A stretch of DNA of 64,000 nucleotides from Paracidovorax avenae ATCC 19860 (GTDB lineage: Bacteria > Pseudomonadota > Gammaproteobacteria > Burkholderiales > Burkholderiaceae_C). Below are positions 1 through 9,116 of the stretch, piece by piece. The stretch spans positions 3,162,001-3,226,000 of the forward strand of contig NC_015138.1 of the NCBI RefSeq assembly GCF_000176855.2. The letters run 5' to 3'. The notes beneath the pieces were generated by a model. It was not told where the DNA came from and searched no databases. It saw only the letters and a list, made by a program, of their open reading frames with translations. The position numbers and the translations under genes are program-made. Positions within the stretch are counted from its first letter, which is position 1. Every line of letters starts with the position of its first letter.

Positions 1-3000
1 TGCGGCGCGAGTTGCGCGAAAGCGTGCTGTTCGCGGTGCACGACCTGCTCAGGGATTCACCCTTTTCGCGGCTCGATCTCATTTCCTGCCGGAATCTGCT
101 CATCTACCTGAACCGGGAAGCCCAGCACCGGGTGCTGGATACCTTCCACTTCGCCCTGCTGCCAGGCAAGCTCCTGTTCCTCGGGTCCGCCGAATCCGTG
201 GACGACGGTGACACACGGTTTTCCGTGATCGACAAGCTGCACCGCCTGTACGGCCACCAGACCTCGGCGCACCCGGATCTGCTGCGGCCCGGGGGCCTGG
301 CGCCTGCCGCCGCGGCGCTGCATGCGCAGCACGCCGCCCACCAGGGGCCCGTCGTGCATGCCGGAGCGATGGTCCCCTACTTCGCGGACACCGAGCGCCC
401 GCCCGCGCAGGCCGCCGGAGAGAAGGCGCTGCCGTGGGGCGAAGTGCACCTGCGGTTGCTGGAGCAACTCGCGCCGCCTTCCATCCTGGTGGACGGCGAG
501 CAGAACATCCTGCACATGTCGCCTTCGGCAGGTCGCTTCCTGGTCTTCCACGGCGGCGAGCCTTCGCGCAACCTCATGCGGCTCATCCACCCCGCGCTGC
601 GCATCGAACTGCGGGCGGCGCTCTACCGCGCAGGCCGCACCGGCCAGCCCATGCGGCTGGCGGCGACGCCGGTGGACGCGGCGGGAGGCAGGGTGCGCGT
701 GGCGCCCGAGGTGCGGCCCGTGCCGGAACTGGGGCCGGGGCTTGCGCTTGTCCTGCTGCAGATGCTGCCCGAACTGCCCGCGGCCCATCACCTGGCCGCC
801 GAAGTGCCCCAGGACACGGCTGCGGAACAGCTGGACCGCGAACTGGAACTGCTGAACGCCCAACTGCGCAGCACCATAGAGCAATACGAAGCCTCCACGG
901 AGGAACTGCGGGCCAGCAACGAAGAGCTTCAGGCGATGAACGAGGAGCTGCGCTCCGCGACGGAGGAACTGGAGACCAACCGGGAAGAACTGCAGTCCAT
1001 CAACGAGGAACTGACGACGGTCAACCACGAGCTCAAGAGCAAAGTGGACGAGCTGGGGCATGCGAACAGCGACATGCAGAACCTGATGGACGCAACAGCC
1101 ATCGCCACGGTGTTCCTCGACCGAGACCTGCGCATCACCCGCTTCACGCCGTCGGCCGTCACCCTCTTCAACCTCATCGCCACCGACGTGGGGCGGCCGC
1201 TGTCCCACCTGCGCACGCAGCTGCAGTACCCGGAGCTTTCCGAAGACGCCCGGAGGGTGCTCGAACGCCTCGCACTGGTGGAGCGCGAGGTGGGCGCCAG
1301 CGACGGCAACTGGTACCTCGTGCGCATGCTGCCCTACCGGACGCTGGACGACCGCATCGCGGGCGTGGTGCTGACCTTCGTAGACATTTCCGAGCGCAAG
1401 CAGGGCCAGGAGGCGCTGCGCCGCTCGGAGGACCGCTTCAGCGCCATCGTGAACCAGGCCGTCGTGGGCGTGGTGCAGACGGAGCTGGATGGCCACATCA
1501 CCTTCGTCAACCGGCACTACAGCCACATGCTGGGCTACGGGCACGACGAACTCATCGGCACGCAGCTGCTCGACCTGATCCATCCGGCGGACCGCCAGTT
1601 GAGCGCCCACCTGATGCGGCGCCTCGCCGAACATGGCGAACCCTTCCACATCGAGAAGCGGTGCCTGCGCAAGGACGGCAGCACGCTCTGGCTGCACAAC
1701 AGCGTGAGTTATCTGGCCGATGCGCACGGCGGCCCCACGGCCTCGATCGTGGTGTGCAACGACATCAGCGAACGCAAGCGTGCCGAGAATGCATTGCGCG
1801 AAAGCACCGAACGCCTGCGGCTGGTCATCGAGAACGCGGTGGAATACGCCATCTTCTCCACCGATCTGGACCGCCGCATCACGACCTGGAACAGCGGGGC
1901 GGAGCGCATCCTCGGCTACAGCGAGAACGAGGCCGTGGGCCAGCTCGCGGACATGATCTTCACGCCGGAAGACCGGGCCGCCGGGGCGCCCCTTTCCGAA
2001 ACGAGCACGGCACTGGCCACGGGCGGCGCGCTCGACGACCGCCTGCACCAGCGCAAGGACGGCAGCCGCTTCTGGGCCAGCGGCGCGCTCATGCCCATGC
2101 ACGACGACGCGGACACGGTCGTCGGTTTCGTCAAGATCCTGCGGGACCAGAGCGACCAGCGCGCGAGCCAGCAGGCACTCGAGCAAAGCCGGGCCGACCT
2201 GCTCAAGGCGCTGCGCGAAAACGAAGAGGCCCGCGCAGCCCTGCAGGCGGCCGACGCGACGAAGGACCGGTTCCTGGCGGTGCTGTCGCACGAGTTGCGC
2301 AACCCGCTGGCGTCGATTGCCGGCGCATCCGCGGTGCTGGCCACCGAAGGCGCCGCCACGGGCGACCGCGACCAGGCAGCGCGCATCGTGCAGCGGCAGG
2401 CGCGCGCCATGGCCGTGCTGCTGGACGATCTCATGGACCTGTCCCGGCTGCGGCTGGGCCGCATGGTGCTGCAGCAGCGCGAAGTCCCCCTGGACGAGAT
2501 CGTCGAAGCTGCCCTGGAAGCCACTCTCGGCGCCATCCGCGCCGCGGGCCACGATTTCGTTCAGGAACTTCCTGCAGATACCGTCATGCTCCTCGCGGAC
2601 CCGGTGCGCATCGCCCAGGTGCTCGCGAACCTGCTGAGCAACGCGGCGAAGTACACACCCGACCACGGCCGCATCCGGCTGTCGGCCTGGACCGAAGGCG
2701 GCTCCATCTACCTGCGCGTGGAGGACAACGGCATCGGCATGGATCCGGAGACCGTGGACGACATGTTCACGATGTTCTCGCAAAGCCCCGATGCCGGCAT
2801 GCGGCACACCCAGGGCCTGGGCATCGGTCTCGCCCTGGTGCGCAACATCGTGGAAATGCACCAGGGCACGGTGCGCGGGGAAAGCGCAGGGCCCGGCCAG
2901 GGCAGCCGTTTCACCGTGCAGCTGCCCCTGCCTGCCCAGCGCTCCGCCGATGGCGCAGCCCGCGCGCAGGTCCCGGATGAGGGCGTGAGCGCCAGTGCCC

Positions 3001-3368
3001 CCGTGCCCAGCGTCCTGCTGGCGGACGACAACGTCGATGTCACCTGGTCCATCTCGCACCTGCTGGAAGGCTGCACCGTGGCCACCGCCGCTGACGGGCA
3101 CGAGGCGCTGCGCAAGGCGCGGGAACTGGGCCCGGATGTGGCGGTGCTGGATCTCGGCATGCCGGGGCTCGACGGCATTTCGGTGGCGCGGGCGCTGCGT
3201 GCCGATCCGGCCGGCGCGCGCATGCTGCTGGTGGCGGCGACGGGTTGGGGCCAGGACCACAACCGCGAGCAGGCGCGCGAGGCCGGTTTCGACGCCTACA
3301 TGGTCAAGCCGCTGGACGTGCGCGAACTGCAGCGCCTCATCCAGGCGCACATGCGATCCCGCGGATAG
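1..3368 (+). CDS. CheR-type methyltransferase / PAS / hybrid histidine kinase fusion (5' partial)
   Basis: The gene enters from the left edge; the frame is open before the first possible start codon, so the true start is upstream. About 1,118 codons are visible. In order they show the end of a CheR methyltransferase domain (SRLDLISCRNLLIYL, then LLFLGSAES), a Glu-rich coiled coil at about residues 275-350, three PAS domains (about 350-465, 475-595, 600-720), a HisKA domain with HELRNP (His760 of the visible part), an HATPase_c domain (NLLSNAAKY, DNGIGMD, GLGIGLAL) and a C-terminal receiver with phospho-acceptor Asp1047 in VLDLGMPG. Known CheB/CheR-PAS-kinase fusions of this kind also carry an N-terminal CheB domain; whether one exists here lies outside the window. 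It is probably a cytoplasmic sensor acting by phosphorelay. The ligand is unknown. Confidence 0.93.
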   Translation, partial: RRELRESVLFAVHDLLRDSPFSRLDLISCRNLLIYLNREAQHRVLDTFHFALLPGKLLFLGSAESVDDGDTRFSVIDKLHRLYGHQTSAHPDLLRPGGLAPAAAALHAQHAAHQGPVVHAGAMVPYFADTERPPAQAAGEKALPWGEVHLRLLEQLAPPSILVDGEQNILHMSPSAGRFLVFHGGEPSRNLMRLIHPALRIELRAALYRAGRTGQPMRLAATPVDAAGGRVRVAPEVRPVPELGPGLALVLLQMLPELPAAHHLAAEVPQDTAAEQLDRELELLNAQLRSTIEQYEASTEELRASNEELQAMNEELRSATEELETNREELQSINEELTTVNHELKSKVDELGHANSDMQNLMDATAIATVFLDRDLRITRFTPSAVTLFNLIATDVGRPLSHLRTQLQYPELSEDARRVLERLALVEREVGASDGNWYLVRMLPYRTLDDRIAGVVLTFVDISERKQGQEALRRSEDRFSAIVNQAVVGVVQTELDGHITFVNRHYSHMLGYGHDELIGTQLLDLIHPADRQLSAHLMRRLAEHGEPFHIEKRCLRKDGSTLWLHNSVSYLADAHGGPTASIVVCNDISERKRAENALRESTERLRLVIENAVEYAIFSTDLDRRITTWNSGAERILGYSENEAVGQLADMIFTPEDRAAGAPLSETSTALATGGALDDRLHQRKDGSRFWASGALMPMHDDADTVVGFVKILRDQSDQRASQQALEQSRADLLKALRENEEARAALQAADATKDRFLAVLSHELRNPLASIAGASAVLATEGAATGDRDQAARIVQRQARAMAVLLDDLMDLSRLRLGRMVLQQREVPLDEIVEAALEATLGAIRAAGHDFVQELPADTVMLLADPVRIAQVLANLLSNAAKYTPDHGRIRLSAWTEGGSIYLRVEDNGIGMDPETVDDMFTMFSQSPDAGMRHTQGLGIGLALVRNIVEMHQGTVRGESAGPGQGSRFTVQLPLPAQRSADGAARAQVPDEGVSASAPVPSVLLADDNVDVTWSISHLLEGCTVATAADGHEALRKARELGPDVAVLDLGMPGLDGISVARALRADPAGARMLLVAATGWGQDHNREQAREAGFDAYMVKPLDVRELQRLIQAHMRSRG

Positions 3369-3398
3369 CGACCCGCGGGCCCCGCCGCTGGGCGTCAT

Positions 3399-4589
3399 CT
3401 ACGTGGCAGCCACCACTTCCACCGCCTCGGCCTCACGCACGAGCTCGGTCCCTGCCGTCCAGGCATACGAGGCGGACGCGGCCCGCGAAGGCGAACCGTT
3501 CTGGTTCACCGCTTCGCGGTAGGCCAGCGAGGATGCGCCCTCTTCCTGCGGCGTCTGCACGAACTGCGTGCCGTTTTTGCGATAGTCGGTTTCGGCGTCC
3601 ACCACCTGGCGCAGGTAGTCGCGGTGGCTCTCGAACTTGATGAAGGCCGGCAGTGCGCCGTCACCGATCACCTCGGCGGGGTCGCGCCGCTCCAGCCGCT
3701 TGAAGAGTTCCTGCACCACCTGGAAGTGTCCCAGTTCATAGTCCAGGAACATCTCCCAGATCGCCCGCACACGGGGATTGCTTTCCTGCTGCACGCAACC
3801 CGCGTAGTTCCACACCTCGCAGGCCTCGGCGATCAGCAGCTTCTCCAGCGGCGTCTCGCGCGGGTTCAGCATCGATCCGTAATGCGTGATGTGCTGCGAC
3901 TCCACGGACGCGATCTCCGCGTAGAGCTGCCGCGCCACGGGGTCGGAGAAGAGCGGGCCGATGTTCATGTAATAGTCGTGCGTCTGGTACTCGCCCCCTG
4001 TCAGCGTGAGGGCATGCAGCTTGGTCGCCAGCGCTGCACCGGGCCCGTAGGGCTCCAGCAGGTCGTGCTCCGGCGCACGGTGGTGCACCCAGGTCGGGCG
4101 CGACGGCACGATGTCCGTATAGCCCTGGGTGATGTTGTTGGCGTCCTTGCCCTCCAGCCGGTCCAGCAGCGCGCTGTAGCGGTAAAGATGGTCGAAATCC
4201 TCGAGCAGGGCGTAGCGGTAGCCCTGCGCGAGATAGTCGTCGGGCTCCAGCTGGGCGACCGATGCCGTGACCTCGATGGCCGTCTGCTCGTAGCCGATCG
4301 TGGTCTCCAGCGGAGAATGGTCGGCGCCGATCAGCCAGTTGATCGTCGTGGCCTGGTGCTGTTCCACGCGCATGAGCTGCGCGATCTCCACACGCGCGTC
4401 GGCATTCATGCGCAGCAGGACCTGCTTGGTGCGTAGCGCATCGAGCTCGACGCCGTTCATGAGGATGGCGCGCACGCGCGTGAAGGCATCATCGTCGAGC
4501 TTGCTGATGGGCTTGCCCACCATGTCCTTCCAGCTCAGGCGCTGGCGCTCCAGGGCGGTGCCCTTGTCCTGGAAAAGATGGATCGTCAT
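3399..4589 (-). CDS. Ferritin-like domain protein (large)
   Basis: 396 residues. The start is ATG at 4589, preceded by an AAAGGA ribosome site; an in-frame ATG further upstream lacks one. Ferritin-like diiron signatures are spaced through the protein: VEQHQ near residue 90, ESQH near 228 and DYELGHFQ near 300, consistent with a helical bundle holding a metal pair. No signal peptide is visible. It lies 64 bp downstream of another ferritin-like gene on the same strand and is probably co-transcribed with it. The pair faces a KGG stress protein, echoing the yciG-yciF-yciE grouping of enterics, where KGG and ferritin-like proteins are co-regulated. A role in stress or metal handling is inferred; the reaction is unknown. 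Confidence 0.8.
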   Translation of the reverse strand: MTIHLFQDKGTALERQRLSWKDMVGKPISKLDDDAFTRVRAILMNGVELDALRTKQVLLRMNADARVEIAQLMRVEQHQATTINWLIGADHSPLETTIGYEQTAIEVTASVAQLEPDDYLAQGYRYALLEDFDHLYRYSALLDRLEGKDANNITQGYTDIVPSRPTWVHHRAPEHDLLEPYGPGAALATKLHALTLTGGEYQTHDYYMNIGPLFSDPVARQLYAEIASVESQHITHYGSMLNPRETPLEKLLIAEACEVWNYAGCVQQESNPRVRAIWEMFLDYELGHFQVVQELFKRLERRDPAEVIGDGALPAFIKFESHRDYLRQVVDAETDYRKNGTQFVQTPQEEGASSLAYREAVNQNGSPSRAASASYAWTAGTELVREAEAVEVVAAT

Positions 4590-4653
4590 GGGTTGTCCTT
4601 TCGGAAATAGAACCGGGGAAGAAAGCGCGGGGAAAGATCGGGAGCGGGCGCGC

Positions 4654-5460
4654 TCACACCGCATCGCTGGGCAGCGGGCCTGAGACCACCAGCGCCTGGA
4701 GCCAGGCCTGCACGGTGACCAGGTGACGCTGCTCCTCGGTGAGCGCCTGCGCGAACTCGCTGATCAGGTCCGTTTCCCCCGCCTGCTCCGCCAGCTGTAT
4801 GAGCAGTTCCCAGCCTGCGTTGTCGGTGAGCTCCGCAGTCAGCATGGCCGAAAGTGCCTGCGCCAGCGTCGTGCGAGGGTCCGACACCACCTGGATCAAA
4901 CCCATCGACGCGGTGGCGATCACGTCCGCGCACGGCGTTTGCGCCGTGGGGTCGCCACCGAGCTGCCGCATGGCATCGCACAGCATCTGGAAGTGCTGCA
5001 GTTCTTCCGCGCGTATGCGCTGCAGGGTCGCCAGTGCCGAGGCGTCCGCCTGCAGCGCGACATCGTCCGTGCCGCCTGCCGCCTTCACCGCGTCCGCCGG
5101 CGTGGGGACCTTCGCGCCGGCATTCACGGCGGCCTGGTACTTCACCATCAGCGCGTCATAGAGCCGCGTGCCGCCGCGCTCGAAGGCGATGCGTTCGCCG
5201 ATCTTGTCCATGAGGATCTCGGGATGCTCGCCCATGAGCTTGCTCACGCCCGTGCGCACCATGCTGCCGAGCGACGTGGGTGGCGGCACGGTGCCGAGCG
5301 GCCCGGCTTCCTGCGCGTACAGCAGGCGGATTTCCCTGCTCTGCGACAGATCGATGGGACCAGGTGGCGAGTACCGCTCGACGGCATCCTCCATCGCCTG
5401 CGCACCGGCCGGCGACGCCGAGGCGCCCGTGCGGTTCATACCCGTGGTGGTGGCTTCCAT
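4654..5460 (-). CDS. Ferritin-like domain protein (small)
   Basis: 268 residues. The start is ATG at 5460, chosen for the AAGGAG site just upstream; the frame stays open further 5' without such a site. Two E-x-x-H metal-binding signatures are visible, EELQH near residue 155 and EEQRH near 245, with further acidic helix residues between (TAELTDN). This fits a diiron ferritin-like bundle. The first 45 residues are Ser/Ala/Pro rich and probably flexible. It is the first gene of a two-gene unit with the larger ferritin-like protein. Function beyond metal or redox chemistry in stress is not indicated. Confidence 0.78.
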   Translation of the reverse strand: MEATTTGMNRTGASASPAGAQAMEDAVERYSPPGPIDLSQSREIRLLYAQEAGPLGTVPPPTSLGSMVRTGVSKLMGEHPEILMDKIGERIAFERGGTRLYDALMVKYQAAVNAGAKVPTPADAVKAAGGTDDVALQADASALATLQRIRAEELQHFQMLCDAMRQLGGDPTAQTPCADVIATASMGLIQVVSDPRTTLAQALSAMLTAELTDNAGWELLIQLAEQAGETDLISEFAQALTEEQRHLVTVQAWLQALVVSGPLPSDAV

Positions 5461-5931
5461 GAAAACTCCTTGCGTTGCGTGCTGTTCATCGTGGGAAAGG
5501 GAGCGATCCATGATTCGCGCCCCGTCCGGCACGCCACGTAGGAAGCCGCGCAGGATACGGGCCGCGTTACACCAGTGCCGCGTTGCCGCTCCGGCACTCG
5601 CAGAGGGATTTGCAAGCATTGCCGCAAATCCGGCAGTGCGTGAAGAAATGACCAGCAACGCTCTACTGCACGCAGCAGCACGGCAACGCCGGCGCGCGGC
5701 CGGAACCAGCGCCTGCTGCTCGGCCAAACCCTTTGTTTCGTTTCCATGCAACCGGGGCGGTGTCCCTCGGCGCATCCGTAACAGGCCATGGCCATCCAGC
5801 CCCGCAGGCCGCTTAATGCCGTGCTGCGGGTGCAGCGGATGGCATGTCCGTTGCCCTCTGCCTCATCGACAGCGCTGCACTGCGCGGTCACATCCGACTC
5901 ACCATTCGTAATGTTCCAAAGGAGAAATCAC
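5461..5931. other. 471-bp divergent intergenic region
   Basis: This stretch separates the two ferritin-like genes (leftward) from the KGG gene (rightward), so it must hold promoters for both. Only the two ribosome sites are clear: AAGGAG on the minus strand at its left edge and AAAGGAG about 12 bp before the KGG start. No convincing gene, tRNA or strong repeat is visible. Confidence 0.5.
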
Positions 5932-6270
5932 ATGGCATCGAATCAAGGCAATCAAGGCAACCAAGGCAACCAAGGCAACAACCAAGGCAACCAGGGTGGC
6001 GGTTCCGGCCGCGGATTCGCCGGCATGGACCCCGAGCGCCAACGCGAAATCGCCGCCGAAGGCGGACGCGCCGCGCATGCGAGCGGCAATGCCCACGAGT
6101 TCAACTCCGAGGAAGCACGCCGCGCCGGCAGCATGAGCCACGGCGGCGGCGGCAACAACAACCAGCAGAACAGCAGCGGCGGCAGCCAGAACAGCGGCGG
6201 CGGCACGCGCGGTGGCAGCAGCGAGCAGCACGCCCAGGCGGGCCGCCAGAGCCACAAGAACGACCGCTGA
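5932..6270 (+). CDS. KGG-type stress-induced protein
   Basis: 112 residues starting at ATG 5932 behind AAAGGAG. The N-terminus is a low-complexity run of Asn-Gln-Gly units (about residues 3-22), encoded by short tandem DNA repeats. The middle carries the KGG/YciG stress motif in variant form, GRGFAGMDPERQREIAAEGG (about 26-45), followed by a second half-motif at about 46-62 (AHASGNAHEFNSEEARRAG). The tail is Gly/Asn/Gln/Ser rich. The protein is small, hydrophilic and probably disordered. KGG proteins are known from general stress regulons; the molecular role is not established. A clear terminator follows. Its neighbours include ferritin-like and CsbD genes, also stress-linked. Confidence 0.85.
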   Translation: MASNQGNQGNQGNQGNNQGNQGGGSGRGFAGMDPERQREIAAEGGRAAHASGNAHEFNSEEARRAGSMSHGGGGNNNQQNSSGGSQNSGGGTRGGSSEQHAQAGRQSHKNDR

Positions 6271-6353
6271 GCGGCACGCCAGCCTGGCCCTGCAGGTGGG
6301 CACCGCCTTGCCTCCGGGTCGGTGCGGAGCCCGGCGCCACAGGGTATGCATCC

Positions 6354-6386
6354 AAGGCCAATCGGGGACGCCCGGTTGGCCTTTTT
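6354..6386 (+). terminator. Rho-independent terminator after the KGG gene
   Basis: AAGGCCAA and TTGGCCTT pair around a loop containing a secondary GGG/CCC pairing, followed by a run of five Ts. It lies 84 bp after the KGG stop codon. Confidence 0.85.
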
Positions 6387-6518
6387 CGTGGGACGCAGCG
6401 GCGCCCCGCGTGCACGTTCGCGGCAGCCTACGGCGCTGCGGGATTCAGGCCGACGCCTCCAGCCCCGCGCGTCACGTAAGGTGGCTCTTTCGCTTGTCCA
6501 GCCAAGGAAACCCACGCC

Positions 6519-6815
6519 ATGCACAACGAACACCTCCGCCAGTCCGTGCGTCACCTGCTCGACTACGACGACAGCCGCGCCAGCGCGCCGAACGAACACA
6601 CCGCCGCGGCCATCGCCGGCGCGGGCCTGCTGTTCTGGGCCCTGGTATCCCGCAGCCGTACCCGTGCCGTGCTGCATGCCGCCATCGGCGGCGCCTTGCT
6701 GCTGCGCTCCGCCGGGGGCCGCGATGGCCTGCGGCGCTGGAGCCGCCAGCCCGCAGAACAGCCGGCGAAGACGGAAGCGTCCCCCGCCCCCTCCTTCGCC
6801 GACCTGCCGATGTGA
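6519..6815 (+). CDS. Small hypothetical membrane-associated protein
   Basis: 98 residues; ATG preceded by AAGGAA. There are two hydrophobic segments, at about residues 29-45 (AAAIAGAGLLFWALVS) and 52-64 (VLHAAIGGALLLR), separated by a short Arg-rich turn, so a membrane hairpin is likely. The N-terminus is charged and the C-terminus is Ala/Pro rich. I do not recognise the family. It lies between the KGG gene and a convergent oxidoreductase gene. Codon use matches its neighbours, supporting a real gene. Confidence 0.65.
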   Translation: MHNEHLRQSVRHLLDYDDSRASAPNEHTAAAIAGAGLLFWALVSRSRTRAVLHAAIGGALLLRSAGGRDGLRRWSRQPAEQPAKTEASPAPSFADLPM

Positions 6816-6828
6816 CATTGCGCTCCGG

Positions 6829-7617
6829 TCAATACCGCGGCGTCGATACGTGGATGCCCAGCCCGGACGCTCCGGGCAGGATGTCCTCGCGCAATGTCAG
6901 CGCCGGAATGCGGTAATCCCCGGCGTTCTGCCGCCGGAAGGCGATCGGGTCGTCGGTGAAGAGCCGGTCCAGCCGGTGGCCCAGCGCGTCGCAGGTGCCT
7001 GCGAAGCCTGCCTCGTCGATCCTTCCCGTGCGGTAGATCACATGGGGCGGCAGCACCTGGAACCCTGGATAGAACAGTATGCCGTGCTGGATCGGAAACA
7101 GCAGGTCATCGATCGGCCCGTTGATGCCGCGCGGGCCGTAGTGGGATTCCCACCCTCCGGCCGTCACCACCAGCATCGCGCGCTTGCCGGCCAGGGTTCC
7201 CTCGCCATAGCGGTCGCCCCAGTGGCTGTCCGAGTGCTCTCCGACGCCATAAGCGAAACCGCAGGCGTACACACGGTCCACCCAGCCCTTGAGCAATGCC
7301 GGCATGCAGAACCACCAGAGCGGGAACTGCAGGATCAAGGCATCGGCCCAGAGGAGCTTGTCCTGCTCCTGCGCGATGTCGCTGCTCTGCGTGCCGCGCT
7401 CGAAAGCGCGCAGGGAATGCTCCGTTGCAAGGAAGCGCTCGCCGGCCGGCGCGGCGGAATCGTCGTCCGCATCGAGGCCGGCCTTCCAGCGCATGGCGTA
7501 CAGATCGGATACCTGGACATCATGGCCTGCCTGCTGCAGGCGCTTGAGCGAGAAATCCTTGAGCGCGCCGTTCAGGGAACGCGGTTCGGGGTGGGCATGT
7601 ACGAGGAGAATGTTCAT
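6829..7617 (-). CDS. NAD(P)H dehydrogenase (quinone)-like flavodoxin-fold protein
   Basis: 262 residues from ATG 7617. The N-terminus MNILLVHAHPEPRSLNGAL is the flavin phosphate-binding start typical of the NQO1/MdaB/YwrO flavodoxin-like family. QFPLWWFCMPALLKGWVDRV (about 90-110) and VTAGG (about 150) are the other family marks. It probably catalyses two-electron reduction of quinones or drug-like electrophiles with FMN or FAD in the cytoplasm. It is divergent from a LysR regulator across 63 bp that contains a palindrome, the usual layout of a LysR gene and its target. The substrate is not predictable. Confidence 0.85.
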   Translation of the reverse strand: MNILLVHAHPEPRSLNGALKDFSLKRLQQAGHDVQVSDLYAMRWKAGLDADDDSAAPAGERFLATEHSLRAFERGTQSSDIAQEQDKLLWADALILQFPLWWFCMPALLKGWVDRVYACGFAYGVGEHSDSHWGDRYGEGTLAGKRAMLVVTAGGWESHYGPRGINGPIDDLLFPIQHGILFYPGFQVLPPHVIYRTGRIDEAGFAGTCDALGHRLDRLFTDDPIAFRRQNAGDYRIPALTLREDILPGASGLGIHVSTPRY

Positions 7618-7646
7618 GGCGCAACGATAGGTTCGCCCAAGGTATA

Positions 7647-7663
7647 TTGGAAATGAATTCCAA
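7647..7663. promoter_or_regulatory. Candidate LysR operator palindrome
   Basis: TTGGAA-N5-TTCCAA is a perfect 6+6 inverted repeat in the 63-bp divergent intergenic region between the quinone oxidoreductase and its LysR neighbour. Its position suits a LysR binding site controlling both genes. Binding is inferred. Confidence 0.45.
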
Positions 7664-7680
7664 GGATTCCTGGTATTTGC

Positions 7681-8574
7681 ATGACCAATTCCCTGCGACA
7701 GCTGGACCTCAATCTGCTGGTCACCCTCGATGTCTTGCTGGTCGAGCACAACGTCACCCGGGCCGCCGAACGGCTGCACCTGTCACAGCCTGCCGTGAGC
7801 CTGCAACTGGCCCGCCTGCGCGAATTCTTCGCGGATCCCTTGCTGCTTCCGGGTCCGCGCGGCATGCGGCCCACCGCACGCGCGGAAGAACTGCGCGAGC
7901 CCCTGCGGCATGCCCTGTCCGCCCTGGCCCAGGCGGTGGCGCCTCCAGGGCCCTTCGATCCCGCGCACTCCCGCCAGACATGGCGCGTGGCCGCATTCGA
8001 CTATGGTGAACACGCCGTGCTGCTGCCTGCATTGGCCGGCCTGCGCGCGTCGGCGCCCCATGGCCGCCTGGCCGTCGTGCAGGTGCCCCCCTCCCAACTG
8101 GCGGCCAAGGCGGAACAGGGGGATATCGATCTCGCCTTCCACACGGGGGAGCAGGCGCCCCCGGACCTGCGGCGCAGGCGACTCTTCACGGAGCGTTACG
8201 TCCTGGCGGGGCGCGCAGGCCATCCCGGGCTCAGGCGCCGCCCTACCCTGGCGCAGTTCTGCCGGCTGGACCATGCGATCGTCTCTCCCGACGGCGGCGG
8301 CTTCCACGGGGCGACCGACGCGGCCCTGGCGAAATTCGGGCTCGAACGGCGGGTGGCGCTGTCGGTTCCCCATTTCCTGTTCCTCGCGGCCGTGCTTGCC
8401 AGCACCGACTGCGTGGCCATGGTGCCCTCGCGGCTGGTGCGCGGCAACGCGGGGCTGAAGATCGTCGAACCACCCCTGGAGGTCCCCGGTTTCGACATGC
8501 TCATGCTCTGGCCGGAACGGGTCCACCGGGATCCGGCCCACCAGTGGCTGCGCGAGCAGATCGCGGGCTCGTAG
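7681..8574 (+). CDS. LysR-family transcriptional regulator
   Basis: 297 residues. The N-terminal winged helix-turn-helix is clear (LDLNLLVTLDVLLVEHNVTRAAERLHLSQPAVS, residues 8-40), followed by the substrate-binding domain from about residue 95 (WRVAAFDYGEHAVLLPAL). The start is ATG at 7681; no strong ribosome site is seen, so a near-leaderless message is possible. Divergent orientation from the quinone oxidoreductase suggests it controls that gene and itself. The inducer is unknown. Confidence 0.9.
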   Translation: MTNSLRQLDLNLLVTLDVLLVEHNVTRAAERLHLSQPAVSLQLARLREFFADPLLLPGPRGMRPTARAEELREPLRHALSALAQAVAPPGPFDPAHSRQTWRVAAFDYGEHAVLLPALAGLRASAPHGRLAVVQVPPSQLAAKAEQGDIDLAFHTGEQAPPDLRRRRLFTERYVLAGRAGHPGLRRRPTLAQFCRLDHAIVSPDGGGFHGATDAALAKFGLERRVALSVPHFLFLAAVLASTDCVAMVPSRLVRGNAGLKIVEPPLEVPGFDMLMLWPERVHRDPAHQWLREQIAGS

Positions 8575-8615
8575 CGGGATCGGCATGACCCGCGCTGCAC
8601 GATGGCCCAGGCATG

Positions 8616-8651
8616 AAAAGGCCCCGGGACGCCGTACGGCGCGCCGGGGCC
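8616..8651 (-). terminator. Rho-independent terminator after csbD-like gene
   Basis: GGCCCCGG and CCGGGGCC pair (8620-8627 with 8644-8651). On the minus strand the stem is followed by four Us. It sits between the convergent LysR and CsbD genes and may act in both directions. Confidence 0.75.
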
Positions 8652-8666
8652 TGCGAGGAACGAAGA

Positions 8667-8846
8667 TTACTTCGTGGCGTCCTTGATGTTTTCCTTGGCA
8701 TCGCCGTAGTTCTTCTGGACGTTGCCTTCCACCTGCTTGGCCATGCCCTTTGCCTGCTGCTCCGGGCTGTTGAACACTTCGCCGGTCTTTTGCTGGACCT
8801 TGCCAGCGGCTTCCTTCAGGGTGCCCTTGATTTGATCGGTGTTCAT
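8667..8846 (-). CDS. CsbD-like stress protein
   Basis: 59 residues, ATG at 8846 behind AAAGGA. MNTDQIKGTLKEAAGKVQQ followed by QAKGMAKQVEGNVQKNYGDAKENIKD is the typical CsbD/YjbJ pattern: small, charged, amphipathic and without Cys. Family members accumulate in stress or stationary phase; their activity is unknown. The downstream terminator makes it monocistronic. About 270 bp of gene-free sequence lies upstream before the IS element. Confidence 0.9.
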   Translation of the reverse strand: MNTDQIKGTLKEAAGKVQQKTGEVFNSPEQQAKGMAKQVEGNVQKNYGDAKENIKDATK

Positions 8847-9116
8847 GATGAAGTCCTTTCGGTGATGGATTGCGGGCAGGGATGAAAAGCTCCATGCCTC
8901 GGTGCAAATCGTAGGCGGCACGGGTCGCGGCGGTCGCGGGGCAATGCCGGCTGTGCCCGTAAGGGCGAGCCTACAACTAGAAGTTTCTGTTGGGACCGGA
9001 GCACTCCAGGACGCAGCCTTTGCAGGGCATTGCGTACCACAGCGGCTGCGGCGCGGCGCCCTATCCATCTCGAGGAGCCCAAAGCCAAGGTATGACACCG
9101 CAAAGCAGGCACTACA

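Noticed and set aside
57..3398. Long minus-strand open frame opposite the histidine kinase fusion
   Set aside because: It mirrors the codons of the kinase gene, lacks family motifs and is His/Gln/Arg rich, typical of antisense frames in GC-rich DNA.
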